DNA of 64,000 bases from contig OZ018331.1 of assembly GCA_963969495.1 (NCBI GenBank), forward strand, positions 146,601,845 through 146,665,844, written 5' to 3'. Source of the stretch: Ceratothoa steindachneri. Its lineage: Eukaryota; Arthropoda; Malacostraca; Isopoda; Cymothoidae. Of this stretch, positions 46,341 through 58,755 are shown one piece after another (within the stretch, counting starts at the first letter, position 1; each line of letters opens with the position of its first letter). The notes beneath the pieces were generated by a model. The model saw only the letters and a program-made list of their open reading frames with translations. It was not told where the DNA came from and ran no database searches. Made by a program: the position numbers and the translations under genes.

Positions 46341-47165
46341 GGACATTTTCTTTGTGCCACCTAACAAACGTACTACCTTTCCGTCCCATCCACTCAGTCA
46401 GAGGCTTTCCTTCCCTTTCCTTCCCATTCACTCAGTCAGAGGCTTACTCACACCCGGGCAATCACGTAAAAACTTTCGCTGAAACTCAATCAAACGCTGA
46501 AACGACTTCAGCTGCTTCACAGTCACCGTTTTTAAAAACTTTCGCACCTTCTCAACATACTTTGGCGACTTTCGTAACCCATTCTTGCTCACGATATGCC
46601 CAAGAAATTCCACTTATTTTGCAAATCATTCACACTTCTCTACTTTCAAGTTCACACCAACACTCTTCAACGATCTCAACCCATCATTTACCAGTCTCAT
46701 ATGCCCCTCAAAACTCTGTCATAATCAAAATATCATCTATAAACGCAATCACATTCTTACTCGCAAACGTACTCAACACAAAATTCATTGCCCGCGGGAA
46801 GGCTCGGGGAGAATTAGCCAACCTAAAGTTGAGGTTCCAGAACTGATAATGCCTCTTTGTGGCAGAGAAGGCAGTTAACGGCCGGATCTCCTCAGCAATG
46901 AGCATCTGATAATACTCCCGTACCAGATCCAGCTTCGTAAACCACTCCATCCTATGCATACTATACACACAATCAGATACCACACACATCGGCAACCTTT
47001 CTTTTACATTCCTTTTATTTAGCTTTCGATTATCCACACCCAGACGCAATCTTCCACCTGGCTTAGGTACAGGCACACTTGGACTATTCCATTCACTCTC
47101 ACTTTTTACAATCACCCCCAATCGCTCTAATTCCCCACAATGCTCCTCAATCTCATCAGCAAACG
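46341..47165 (-). pseudogene. Ty3/Gypsy reverse transcriptase, damaged
   Basis: On minus: ADEIEEHCGELERLGVIVKS then EWNSPSVPVPKPGGRL (start of the RT fold), LRLGVDNRKLNKRNV, WFTKLDLVREYYQML, FRLANSPRAFPRAMNFVL, and FIDDILIM near 46725, where the catalytic motif has F for Y. EFLGHIVSKNGLRKSPKYVE and LKSFQRLIEFQRKFLRDCPG follow towards RNase H. A frameshift separates 46708 and 46613. At 46380-46465 the KPLTEWMGRK-encoding bases are tandemly duplicated (~36 bp). Sequence ends at the AGGGTGACCC repeat; RNase H and integrase are absent. Confidence 0.9.
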
Positions 47166-47176
47166 GACGTCCTCCT

Positions 47177-48405
47177 TCACGACAATCTTGAATTCCGGAA
47201 ACTCTGCAACCCTGAAATCATGATCACCCTTAATGATGCCTCCCTTTCATTCAAATATCTTTCGATATACATCACCTCTTTCATACTCAAGCCATTTACA
47301 CTATACCATCCATTCTCGTCTATATCACTTTTCTCATCAGATTGTTTGTCTTCCAACAGTTCCAACACATCCTCCCACACTAATCGTTCACCTGTCAGAC
47401 TCATACTCTCCTTTCTTTTCCCATTCAGCCATTCGCTTACCTTTCGTGGGACCGTAGCCAGGAATTTTCTCATTAATTGTTTACATTCTTTCACATCATC
47501 ATCACCATACCTCTTTCTCGCCATACTCTCAAGCCTGTGTGCATACATGTTCACACTTTCACTCTTCCCCATTCGAGCCTTTTCAAATTCATTCACCCTT
47601 TTATACTTCACACCCTCTTTCATTCGTTTCACCTGCCCAATCAGTCTCTCCTTCACCACTTCATACCTCGGTTCCCCCACATTTGAAATCACACGGAAAA
47701 TCTCTAATACCTTTCCATTCAAACATTCTCCCAAAACATTCACCCAGTATCCCTCATTCTCCGGGTACTTGAGATTGCAATATCTCTCAAATTCCCCGAA
47801 GAATTCTTCCACACTTTTTCCGCCATGCAACCTAAATTTATTTACCTTTGTAACTTCCCTTACCAAAATACCCTTCCCTACATTCACTTCACTCTCACTT
47901 GAGCTGCCCTCACTCTCACTCCTATCAATCATACCATCACTCTCTCCTACATCAGAGTACAATGAGTCCACACTCTTCCCTCTCACCTTCATATCCTTCG
48001 CCTCTGACCCAGTCTTCCTTCTTCTCTTGCGTTTAACTCTCTTCCATTATACGTCCTTCCTATAACGCACAATCATCCTATCCTCTCTAGACTCACACAC
48101 AGTCCCATTTGTCTTATTCCCTTCGGTCAGAGCAGGGTTCAGGGTCGAGGGTGCTGGGGCCGGTCCCGACCCATTCATCATGTCATACAAGTCCTTCATT
48201 CATTGGTCGACCTGCTTCTGTCTCTCGTCCATTTCTTTCATCATCCTGTATGTCTTCTCATCCATACTCATCATATCACTGTTCAATCACTCAATCACGC
48301 TCCTCAACATCATACTTTTCCCCTCTTTGTGCCTCAACTCCAACCTCAATCCCACGATATCATTATGGAGGCCCTTTTCCACAGAAGCCACCCTCCCAGC
48401 TTAGT
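47177..48405 (-). pseudogene. Ty3/Gypsy gag
   Basis: The open part 47177-47992 encodes 271 residues: an acidic serine-rich start (SESEGSSSESE), then a capsid-type retrotransposon gag fold recognisable by KFRLHGGKSVEEFFGEFERY, EGYWVNVLGECLNGKVLEIF and ESVNMYAHRLESMARKRYGD. Upstream the same frame continues through three stops (near 48285, 48212 and 48048) as a Met/Lys/Glu-rich, likely coiled-coil region (MMKEMDERQKQVDQ) and a basic stretch (KRVKRKRRRKTGS). Gag forms the particle in which reverse transcription occurs. The zinc knuckle and protease expected between capsid and RT are missing: RT homology starts just ~12 bp after this frame ends. Confidence 0.85.
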
Positions 48406-48692
48406 AAAAGATAGAAAAAGGTGAAAAACAATCAACTACCTGTCACTCTAATTGGGTGTTGCCTGCAATCCAATCCCGTCACGATCCCATTTTCGAGATA
48501 TCACGTCCTTATTGGGGCGCTAAATCTAGCGCGCCGAAAAACTAGACAAACCCCAATCGATCCAAACCGCTTCCTACACTAATTCAGACGTGAGAAATCG
48601 AAGGAGAATGAAACGGACTGTATGTACAGTCCTTTACTAACAAAATATACAATAATATTTACAGAATATGGGATCAATATAGTCACAACGAG

Positions 48693-48694
<2 letters not shown>
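48406..48694 (-). repeat. Probable leader / LTR edge of the Gypsy element
   Basis: On minus, an AT-rich stretch (TATTATTGTATATTTTGTTA) passes into GGCGCGCTAGATTTAGCGCC and then ATGGGATCGTGACGGGATTG upstream of gag. The order U5-like, GC palindrome, possible primer-binding site, gag leader is what a 5' LTR edge would look like. No tRNA match was tested. Confidence 0.35.

Positions 48695-48748
<54 letters not shown>
48695..48748. repeat. (TA)n microsatellite
   Basis: 54 bp of TA repeat that interrupts the presumed LTR. Confidence 0.97.
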
Positions 48749-48753
<5 letters not shown>

Positions 48754-50255
48754 CCCATATATTTACTAATTTCAGCGAAAAATCCTATTCATTTTTAAAA
48801 TATATTTTCCCCAAATCAACCCACAAATAGTTTTTATAAACAAACTATCGATAGGAAGTTTCTTTAACAGTAAAGATCCTATATTTTTGCAGTTCCACAG
48901 TGATAATTGTCGTAGAATAGGCTCTCGACGATATACCATATATGACTATTCGTTGAGGGAATTATTCTAATATTTCGAGTGCGTGGTAATTCGATTGACC
49001 GAGGTTAGTCCAAAAGGGGGGTGGCCTTAAGAGGCTTATTTATCTTCAATATGCTTAAGAAGTGGAACGGTGAACAAGGATAAATAATATGGCTACCAGA
49101 AATAAAATAGAGTTTTATTAATTAAACTATAAACAACACACAAAGAAAATGTTTACATAAACGGGGAATGAAAAAGGGTCGTGGGAATATCTGACTAATC
49201 TGAAGATTAAGATTTGGAGAGATTTAAAAAGGTACACAACCAAAAAATAAAGGGGGCAATTGATCGCTAAACCATTTAATGCACAGGGTTGCGTGAACAA
49301 AAGGTTAAATGATTAAAGGTAATGCTCAGCTTACGTAATTACAAAGTTGTTGTGCAGAGGAAGACGATGCGAAGTAATCTTCGGTCCACTGGCGATTTCC
49401 AGCAGGAGGGTTCTTCGGGGGATTGTCCTTAACGAGGGGGAAGGACTGTCTTTAAGGAGTCAGAGCGAAGTGGGGCTCGGAAGTACGAGCGATATTTATG
49501 ACAGCAAATCGAAGATGTTCTAGATGAACGATGGAGGTTATTGTTGAAACCAAGCGTTCTCTTGAAGAACGTTAAAAATGTGGGAATTAAATTATCCTGA
49601 CGCGATGTCTTGGGAACGAGAACCGTTTCTTGACGAATGAGCTTGAAGAACAATGGCTGTTTCAACGCTCATCTCTTTCTGAACAACAGGGGGGGAGAGG
49701 GTGAGAACCGTCTCTTGTCAAACGGGCTCAAAGAACAATGGGTGTTCTAACGTTGTTCTCTTTCTGAACTACAGGGGGGCCTTGTTGACTTGGAGTCTCG
49801 AAGGCACGAACCTTGGCACTCAAGGGACATTGTCCTCTTCTGGACAATAAAGGGGTTCTTGAGGAAGAGAGTTCCTAGGTGCGCAAAAGAGACCGGATCG
49901 GCGTGATGCCTCGCGAAGATAATCGGGATCTGCTTTAATTAGGGAAAGCTATGGTATAAATACCCGGAGCCATCTCCATGGCGTAGGGGATAATTGAGTG
50001 GGGAACTTCGGGGAAATGTCCCGGTGGCGCCTGGGAATATACCTTATCTGTCCATAAGCCTAATTCAATTTGGCAAGATCGACGTATGGAAGCGAGACGG
50101 GGGAGTGAACCTCCTTGATTAAACATTGACTATGATGGGAGATAACGTGCTTCTGCTTCCTCTTGCAGGCAGGATGCACGTGGGTAAGCATGTGGGTAAG
50201 CATGGTTAACATGTGATAGAGGCTGAATTAAAGCGGCCTCAGACCGTTCTATCAC
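48749..50255. repeat. LTR-like region with 85-bp duplication and TATA-like box
   Basis: GC-rich compared with its surroundings. An 85-bp unit beginning GAGAACCG is present twice in tandem (49618-49702, 49703-49787). TATAAATACCCGGAGCC at about 49954 is a good TATA-like string on plus, though the palindromic core also reads on minus. It ends sharply at 50255 against Penelope-like coding sequence. The orientation and owner are uncertain. Confidence 0.4.
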
Positions 50256-50576
50256 AATAATGTTTATTTATTCAAATGTCCGAGTTGTACTGGAGCCTCT
50301 TACATTACCAGCACTGTCGGGTCTATTAGGGAACACATCATAAGCTGTCAAACTGATATTTCTATTGAGAATTTTCAAGTATTAGCCTTCAACAAAAACA
50401 AACATTGCCTAAGAACCCTCGAATTTTTATATATCAAACATTACAAACCTACACTTGATGAAGATTTAAGTGCAATATCATTATTAATTACAAACTTTAG
50501 CTACAGTTTGTTAGTTGGTTTGCTTTTTAACAAACCAAGCGTCAGTGTAACCTATAAATATAAACCCCTTATTTAA
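50256..50576 (+). pseudogene. Penelope-like element, GIY-YIG endonuclease remnant
   Basis: An uninterrupted frame of 106 codons starts NNVYLFKCPSCTGASYI, then TSTVGS runs straight into IREHIISCQTDISIENFQVL and TLEFLYIKHYKPTLDEDLSA, the C-terminal part of Penelope-like (PLE) proteins. The VY(L)F..C..C..YI segment corresponds to the first GIY-YIG strand region. The domain cuts target DNA for insertion. Roughly 30 residues normally between STxxS and IREH, including the catalytic-Arg helix, are missing, so it cannot be active although the frame is open. RT is absent (5' truncation). Confidence 0.87.
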
Positions 50577-51379
<803 letters not shown>

Positions 51380-51381
<2 letters not shown>

Positions 51382-51922
51382 AAAACAATCCTATCTTGGA
51401 ATCCTACCAGTCGAAAATATTTACAAATACTAAGAAGAGACAACAAAAGGAGGAATTAGCTTACGTGGTACCACGGTTTACGATTTGCCAGCCCCCGGGG
51501 AAAAATCTTGCTGGCAGTCACTCTTGTGACCAAAATTGGGTGCGCGCCTATTAGGGGCCTGGCTCCTCCGAGCTCAATTTACTTCACGATCCGGTCACGT
51601 CTTCCTAAAAAGAAATCTGGTGCCTCTGAGCTTAATACAATATATATAGGGAACTGGTCGTACCTTCGGGGCTACGAACAAACAGCTCTTCTGTCGCAAC
51701 AGGACGCACAACTTCTGGTGTACCTCAAGCCGCACTGTCTCCGCCACTCTTTACAAATTTGGCAGGTAATAGTATTTAGTATTTACTAGAGTAGTCTTTC
51801 GACAAAACAATATCAAATTTAAATTGCTGGGAGAGAGAAAAAAAGATTTTAGACAGACATGAATTTCAATCTATATTAATGTACAAAAAAAAACAAACCC
51901 ATTCCCATTCACACACACATTC
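51380..51922. other. No gene; moderately GC-rich, unclassified
   Basis: No conserved protein. The composition resembles the LTR-like stretches, but no repeat partner was found. Confidence 0.3.
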
Positions 51923-52260
51923 TTACAGAGAGAGGGAGAAGGGATTGGGAAAAGGGTGGGAGAATGGCCCTTCACACACACACTCACATTCGTTTGCTTC
52001 AACACAATGTAGTCGTATAACTTTGTCTCTTGCTCGCTGCACTTTCTGCATTGTTTTACGTGCGCGATTCCAAAAGGTACTCACTAGTTTGACCGTTTCT
52101 TCCACTGCTTCTTTTGGCGTCATCTTCTTGTTAAGATGAAGGTAGAGATAGTATTGAAGCACCTGTTAGCGTGATGGCAGCATGCTCCCAATGATGGTAG
52201 GGTCGACTGAATCAAGTAGGTAGACACCTGTCATAGCTCTGGTTAGAGACGCCATGGTAC
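51923..52260 (-). pseudogene. Exon-like fragment of an arthropod dispersed orphan protein family
   Basis: On minus, TTTTTTTTTGTTACAG (acceptor-like) is followed by GTACC and ATG at 52255. The reading is MASLTRAMTGVYLLDSV, IIGSMLPSR, a TAA, then QVLQYYLYLHLNKKMTPKEA and VSTFWNRARKTMQK. The pattern G-S-x-L-P-S-x-x-Q/E-V-L followed ~30 residues later by FW..AR is one I associate with a large set of dispersed arthropod proteins of unknown function, probably transposon-derived. One stop interrupts it. The exon likely ends before 51990, where the reading turns into low-complexity sequence. Confidence 0.45.
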
Positions 52261-52614
52261 CTGTAACAAAAAAAAATGGCCCTTATTCTCTAGGCTGCAC
52301 TGTACAACTGCGTCTAGTAGAGAGGGAAACAACTCAGAGCATCCGTCTTTAACAACATCACCTAAGCATCTAGACACCACGGCATAGCGGAAGCGGTGGT
52401 GGGTCAGTGTTGGGCAGTTGCCATATTCTGCCAGATGTTTATGACACTAATGAAACCTTGTTAATGCTGTGCCTTATTTTAATTTTATTTAGTTAGTTTT
52501 TGTGCATAAATTAGTATTTCTATTGTGTTGATTCGTCTTCTAATTAACATACTAGCCAATATTTAATGTATAAACTATAACTATAAACCAAGTACCATAG
52601 TAACATAATTGTGA
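52261..52614. other. No gene; presumptive intron side of the fragment
   Basis: Polypyrimidine tract at the left edge (read on minus). Otherwise no motif. Confidence 0.35.
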
Positions 52615-52762
52615 AAAAGGTCAAACTTCCAGCTCATTGAGCGACCTCTAAATATAAATATTTTTCAAAAATATTTTACACACTGGGTTTTTTGAGCAAA
52701 TGGAACATTCTAACTGCCCCTCCCAGTTAAAATTCAAAAGTCGCCAAATAAGGGTCACCCTA

Positions 52763-52800
<38 letters not shown>

Positions 52801-52801
52801 A
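52615..52801. repeat. TA-anchored repeat with AGGGTGACCC end, copy 2
   Basis: Inverted relative to copy 1 at 46158. The body 52615-52763 ends AATAAGGGTCACCCTAATAT and runs into (TA)n at 52762-52801. Similarity to copy 1 extends over about 150 bp with substitutions and small indels. Confidence 0.8.
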
Positions 52802-52968
52802 TCTGAAAAAATCTCACAAAGTGCACGCGAGCCAAAGCTATGCAGATACACCCATAAAGGAAAAGTGAAAAATGATTCCGAGTGCTTTCGTCTTTATTCT
52901 TAAAGACCTTTAAGAATAAATACGAAAGCACTTGGAATCGTTTTTCACTTTTCCTTTAAGGGTGTATC

Positions 52969-53043
<75 letters not shown>
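52762..53043. repeat. 62-bp-arm inverted repeat inside (TA)n
   Basis: Arms 52844-52905 and 52908-52969 are inverted copies over 62 bp with four mismatches and only a 2-nt loop. (TA)n flanks both sides (52762-52801 and 52972-53043). About 43 bp (ending AAGCTATGC) separate the left tract from the left arm. No coding potential. Confidence 0.95.
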
Positions 53044-53045
<2 letters not shown>

Positions 53046-55916
53046 ATTGGATAATGTAGAAACCTGCAGTAATCAAATTCTAAAGTCTGTAAATGAGGCC
53101 GACTTTTGTGTTGTGCGAATAAGATATATCCTTTCTTCCTTTTAACGAAGGCAGATAAATATCTATTCGGTCTCATCCCCTAAAGCCCTAACACTTTCCC
53201 TTATGAAAAAATATTTGCCAAGGAACCAGGTCAGATTTTTTCTGAAGTCCAGGTAAAAAATATATTCTGTTTTTTTGTATATATCAGAAATGATAAATGT
53301 ATTATGATAAAACTCCCAGTCGATTCTTGAAGATGACTTACCTTTGCTTCTAAACCCAAGCTTCTCTCCTTATAGGCTGTCCTCTTTTCCAATTTGGGAG
53401 GGCTATTAAATGCAATTGATCTCCACTTAAAAGAATTTAATTTAATTGCACTTTTTAAAATAAATGTCATTACTTTCGCTATTTGTTGACATAAAAAACC
53501 ATTAAATATTCGTTTCTTAACCAAGTCTTTGTTTGTAAAAGAAATAAAGTTAAAGTGCAACTGATAATAAAGAATCTTAGTCTTTCCTTTACAAATATGC
53601 ATTGTTTGGGTGGAACCTGTCTCAAAAATACTAATTGTAAAACAAAAATAATTACACATTCTCTAATCTCTGCTTAAATTTAGCTTAACAAACAACATTC
53701 TCCTCAAAATCAACTTTATGATAATAAATAAAGGGAAAAATATTATCAGCAAAGCGCAAGATAATGTCTCGAGTATGTTTCACGTCGATGCGATTTGGAA
53801 AAAGTGAGAAAAGTAAAAATTTTTTTTAGAATTGGTAAAAGAAAGCATTTGGACTAAAAAAGAAGACACCTTTAAAAACCATTAATCTCCTTTGTCATAT
53901 ATCGCAAGCCGCTTTTTGATTGCTCACACGCAAATATTAATCGGGACACGAGTAAACATAGTCCATTTTCTAGTAATTCTTCTCATTCTAGATTTTATAT
54001 TCCTTTTTTTTATTATTCTTTCGTTTTTCGTCTTCATTTTTTCTGATTATCAAATTTTACCAGTGGAGCTCATTCATTTCACTTCTCATAGTGTTCTCAT
54101 AATGGGAGAAAATAGAAGACAAATAATGAGATATGTGTAGAGTAATTGATTAGCAAATGTTGGAAAAATAGATGTGAGCACTTGTGGAATAAATTTACCT
54201 TTAATATTCCTGAGAGAAGAAACAAGGTTGGGGCAAGAGAGAAAAAAAGAGAACAGAACGAAAAGAAAGAATCCAAACGATAAAGTCTAATACGAACACT
54301 ATGAAAAACAAATCCGAAAAGAATTCGTAACCTGTCACTGAGATTTAAACCAATTTTAAAATGGGGGAAAGTGATAACATGGAACACCTCGACCAGTAAA
54401 TTGATCTAATATTCTGCCGTTTCAAAAAAACAGGAGATGACCCAATTTCCCATTTCGTAATGAAATGGTGGAGTCAGGTCCAAACGCTCAATCACATTTA
54501 CGGAAATCGATGGCCAGTTTAAAGGAGGCCGCAATCCGATTCCAATCGATCTCCCTACATTAAATCCACATAAATCCGATAATTGCCCAATCACCAATTA
54601 TCGTCGATCGAAAAACTCTTCATGCAAAAATAAGTTAGAAAATGTCGCTGAAAAAATTATTTCGGATAAATTAAAATATCCACCTTTGTACTATTTCTAT
54701 ATTTTAAAAAGGAAAGTAAAATGGGATAAATTGGGGAAAATATTATGGTGCTCTCTAACATTACTTCTATCAATCAACTATATTAATACAGCATTGATAT
54801 ATAGGAATTTTTAGTGGCTCGTTGAAAAACAATTATATATTTTATGATTAATACATAAGACAAGCTAACAACATTTTCTGCTTTAATTTACTAACATTAG
54901 TTGGGGAGGAACTATGAACACACTCTTTTTATTCTGCTTTATTGCCGATCCTAATTAATTTGGGAGGATGTTTAGAGATTTCAGCGATCATTTGCTGGAC
55001 TTAAAAGACTAATCCTAATATACGCGAGGCCTTAAGAAAATGGCTAATTAAGGTAGTAAAAGATATTTGTAACCGAACCTTGTCTTCTTCATGCAAGTAA
55101 TTTGTAATTCCTTCCTTTTATTAATTTCTTTTGTGTTTTAATTATGGTTACCTTGTTATTGTCTTTGATAACTTTTGTTTATCTGCATTTATTGGGTAAT
55201 CAGTTTGGCCGTGTTGGAAGAGATATTAAGGGAAGGGGTTGAAGTTACAGATTTATGGGTGATATAGGTTACCGGTTGGGGGATGCGTGGTCGGTAATTA
55301 TAAGGGGATGTATTGAAGAGTCCTAGTTGCTACTACTCTCGACGGGTGACGAGGAATTTAATAGTTGTCCTACTTTATACCTATATTGAATTAATTCTGA
55401 CTTCTTATAATTTCTCACGAGGGTTATGCGTTGGGCTTGGTAAGTAAAGGACTTCCAAAGGACGCGCCAAGAAAAATATAACTTTATTCTTGAATTGGTA
55501 TACTGAATGGGACAAGCAGAAACGTTCTTTGCGGTCAATGTGTAGGTTTTCTGTTTTAAGCGAAGTATCGAGTCTGAAGGCTGCAGGACATAGTCGAGTA
55601 AACGGGATTCCATAAAGCTACTAAGGGAATGAATTAAGTTAAAGAGTAATGAATAATAATGAGTAATGAGAGTCTATCCCTCCATATATTTGTGTGTCGT
55701 CTCTAAGGGGCCTGACCTTGTCTTGTCCATGGGGCGCACCTGGTAATCTATTTGTTCGCCATTTTCACCATTAGGCGGAGTTTATAACAGGTCTATGTAC
55801 TTTTTTTGCCTACATATCTCCCATAGATTTATCTTTCTTATAGGGAATCGCTTGTTGCACATCTCTGTGAAATTTCTCTGTTCAAAGCCTGTATTTTTTC
55901 AGGTGCTGATAAATAT
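53044..55916. other. No recognisable gene; LTR-like patch near 55.3-55.7 kb
   Basis: AT-rich to about 55.2 kb. From 55.3 to 55.75 kb the composition is more balanced, with AATATAACTTTATTCTTG at 55474 that on minus gives an AATAAA-type signal, possibly an LTR edge. A 142-codon minus open stretch at 53231-53659 has no recognisable similarity. Confidence 0.35.
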
Positions 55917-56242
55917 TCCTCCCAACACGCGTATGTTTTTTGTATTGGTTCAAGTGGTCACCTTTGATAGCTGTGCATGTTCGTGTATTTTCGCATGACT
56001 CTAACGACCGCTTGCCTCACATCTATTTGTACACTTTGACATATATTTTGTTTCTTTTTCGAATTATCATAGGTTCTTTATTTATTACACTTAATATCTT
56101 ATTTCCTTGATTTACACAAGTAGCAATTTTAAGTATTTGATAAATCCACAGACCATCCATTTGTGTAGTTCCTCGCTGGCCTAAGAAATCATGGAATTTG
56201 GGTGCCACAGGCCTACCTATTTTATAAAACAAGCCCTACAAG
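55917..56242. repeat. ~330-bp direct repeat, copy A
   Basis: Matches 60337-60672 in the same orientation over its full length with many substitutions. Shared strings are GATAAATATTCC at the start, CTCTAACGACCGCTTGCC, TTTATTACACTT, TTTGATA and CCACAGGCCTA near the end. Confidence 0.85.
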
Positions 56243-56639
56243 ACTTCCCTGCTACTAATGGAGTTCCTGAAAAATAAGGCATTATAAATACAGAGGTTAG
56301 GTACATATTAAATATGTACCTTAGGCAAACCTAATATCTAAAAGCATTTTTAACACTAATACACGGCATCAGTATTTGTAAGCAGATACATATGTACTCA
56401 AGAAATCAGGCCATATGGCCCACAATATATACTTTTATCTTACAATTGGGTCTCATTCTCTTTTCTACTAATATAAAAAGCTATAGTTATGACACGGTAC
56501 ATATATGCATAGTTTCAACACGCAAGAAACCTATAGAAAAATGAAACGTGATTAGATTTTGGCCTTTTCCTCCTTTATTATAATACGCCACTGGAATATA
56601 ATGACTACAATAAGATTAAAAATTATAGGAATGGGCGGG
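56243..56639. other. Spacer between the direct repeat and Gypsy pol
   Basis: AT-rich, with no coding motif. TACATATTAAATATGTA at 56304-56320 is a short palindrome. Confidence 0.4.
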
Positions 56640-58755
56640 TTTCTGTCAAACGTAACTCATCTCCAGGACCGCGTGAAGATGTCTGACTTGCTGTTATTCT
56701 CTCTGTTTCCTGTAGAGGTATCAAGTTGACCTACTTTGCCATCATTGTCTTCTGTCCCATTCACTGAAGAGGTGAAGTGCAAGGTCCTCCTTCTGTTCTC
56801 AGCTTGAGTCCTAGGGCGTTGCTAACCACCCCGCCTAAACCTTGACGCCGCGGTCGATTACCGTTAAAGTGCCAGCATATGTCGCTTCCTTGATTTGCGA
56901 ACACTGTCTATTCAGACCAACACATGAGTTGCCTCACGAAGATCTTTGGGTACGAAAGGCTTTGTCACCGAGTGTAAGTGCCCTACGGATGCCTGTCTGA
57001 AATTGATTTGTGCCATGATTGAGGCTAATTTTTTATTAACTTCGAATCAATCTTCGATAACGATGACGATGACGAAATTAAGGGTCTCAAGTATAAATGT
57101 CTAGTTCCCGTGACTACCGTCAAAGGCAAAAATCCCGAGTCATTAAGCAAAAGGATAATTGAAAAAAAAACATCAGCCAGTCTTGTCGACGAGCCATTAT
57201 GGAGCACTTCAAAATCCCGTGTGCCCTTGATACCATCCCGTTCGTGGAAGGTAGATACGTTTTGGTGCAGAGACGATGGAAACTAACGAGGGCAGACAGT
57301 TCCTTGAATACATATCTCTGATTTGAATTAGGTGCCTCTGTCGGTCAATACGTAAAACGGGCCTTTAAATCGGGAAATCCACCCGTCTAAGAAAGTCAAC
57401 ACGACCGTTGCAGAACTTATGTCTGGAATCTGAAACGCTTCAATCCATCCCGTAGCTCGGTTGATGCACGATAGTAAATATCGATTGTGCGAGGGGTAGG
57501 ATTATCCAGGCAGTGTACACTGTGGAAGTGGTAAACTATATTAATATGCACTCTTTCGAACTTTAAAGATAGAATAACAATCGGCGGGGTCGGGGATTTA
57601 GTGTGGCAACTGATCTTGCAAGATTTACATGGTAGGCACTCTCTAGTTCAGGAGCAAATATCCCTGTCCATATTAGGCCAGAAATATCTAGATTCGATAA
57701 GACGAAGTGATGCCTTGACTCCATGTTGGGACAGATTATATAACAAATTGAAGATAGTCCTTCTGCAATCCATAGGGTTAAAAGATCGTGGATATCTTGA
57801 TGTTACATCACACCATAGTTGACCTTCCCCAGTCAAATGGAATGATTTTAATCGCAAGCGAAATTCCTTCGTTTCTTCGTCATTAATATGCGCTACCTCT
57901 AAAGCTCGGAGGTCAATGAGTCAATTTGGACCGAATTGAAGTTCCCTGAAAGGCGATCAGCGACTAGATTGTCCTAATCACGCAAGTAGGTGATATTGCT
58001 GATGTATTCCAAAATGGCTGTGCAATGGCATTGCTGTCTGTCCGTTTTTGCACTTAATAGTGACAGAAAAGCCGATACGAACGGGTTATGGGCACTGCAA
58101 AAGATTACATGGTTACATTAAATCATGTGCCTAAAGTGGATAACAGCAAGATACGCCGCTAGAAGCTCTCTGTCTTAGGTGGAGTATGCTTGGGATGTCC
58201 GTGTTACCTCGCTTGAAAAGAATGCCACCGGTCGTGGCAATCCGTTTACCATTTGGTGTTGGGCAGCAACTGCCGCGTATTGGGAGCAATCCGCCACCAG
58301 CTGGTAGGGAGAATCATTGGGCAGTGGGTGACAGAGTTTGACGGAGTTGAATAAGGCCGATTTATCATTCTCAAATGCTCCTCGTGCCCCATCGATTCAA
58401 TCGAGCTCACGAGGCTTAGGTTGCAGGCGTGGAACTCGTTCCCCGGGGCTGCAATTGCGGCAAAATTAGGAATCATTCTTCGGTAGAATCTCGACCTGCC
58501 CAAATATCGTGGTAATTCCTTGTAGTCCTTTGGTAAGGGCATGTCTCGAATTTCCTTCATTTTCTTGATTGTGAGTAAATTCTTTCAACCAAAATGTAAT
58601 GCTCTAGAAAATCAATCTTCTCCTTTACCAGCTGCATTTTTCCAGGGATATCTTCAGACCTTTTTCGACCATGATTTTGAAGACTTGATTCAAATGCCTC
58701 AAGTATTCATCCATATTGACCTAAAATATCAGTATGTCGTGTATATATATATATC
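56640..58755 (-). pseudogene. Ty3/Gypsy pol 3' half: end of RT, RNase H, integrase
   Basis: Reading minus from 58755: DILIF (RT catalytic region), MDEYLRHLNQVFKIMVEKGL, then EIRDMPLPKDYKELPRYLGR and RFYRRMIPNFAAIAAP (RT end), ELLAA-like RNase H text near 58170, TRYP..FNPMDCRRTIFNLL, RYFWPNMDRDICSWTREC with the CxxC of the integrase zinc finger near 57640, and VFKELSALVSFHRL with NGMVSRAHGILKC near 57210. Integrase residues are lost: the first Asp position reads VHINIV, and the Glu of the NGMVER-type block reads Ser. Multiple stops and frameshifts. The C-terminal tail peters out near 56640. Confidence 0.9.

Noticed and set aside
47079..48065. 328-codon plus-strand open frame
   Set aside because: It lies opposite the Gypsy gag and RT reading, which has clear family motifs. 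The Ser/Pro/His-rich plus frame is a shadow.
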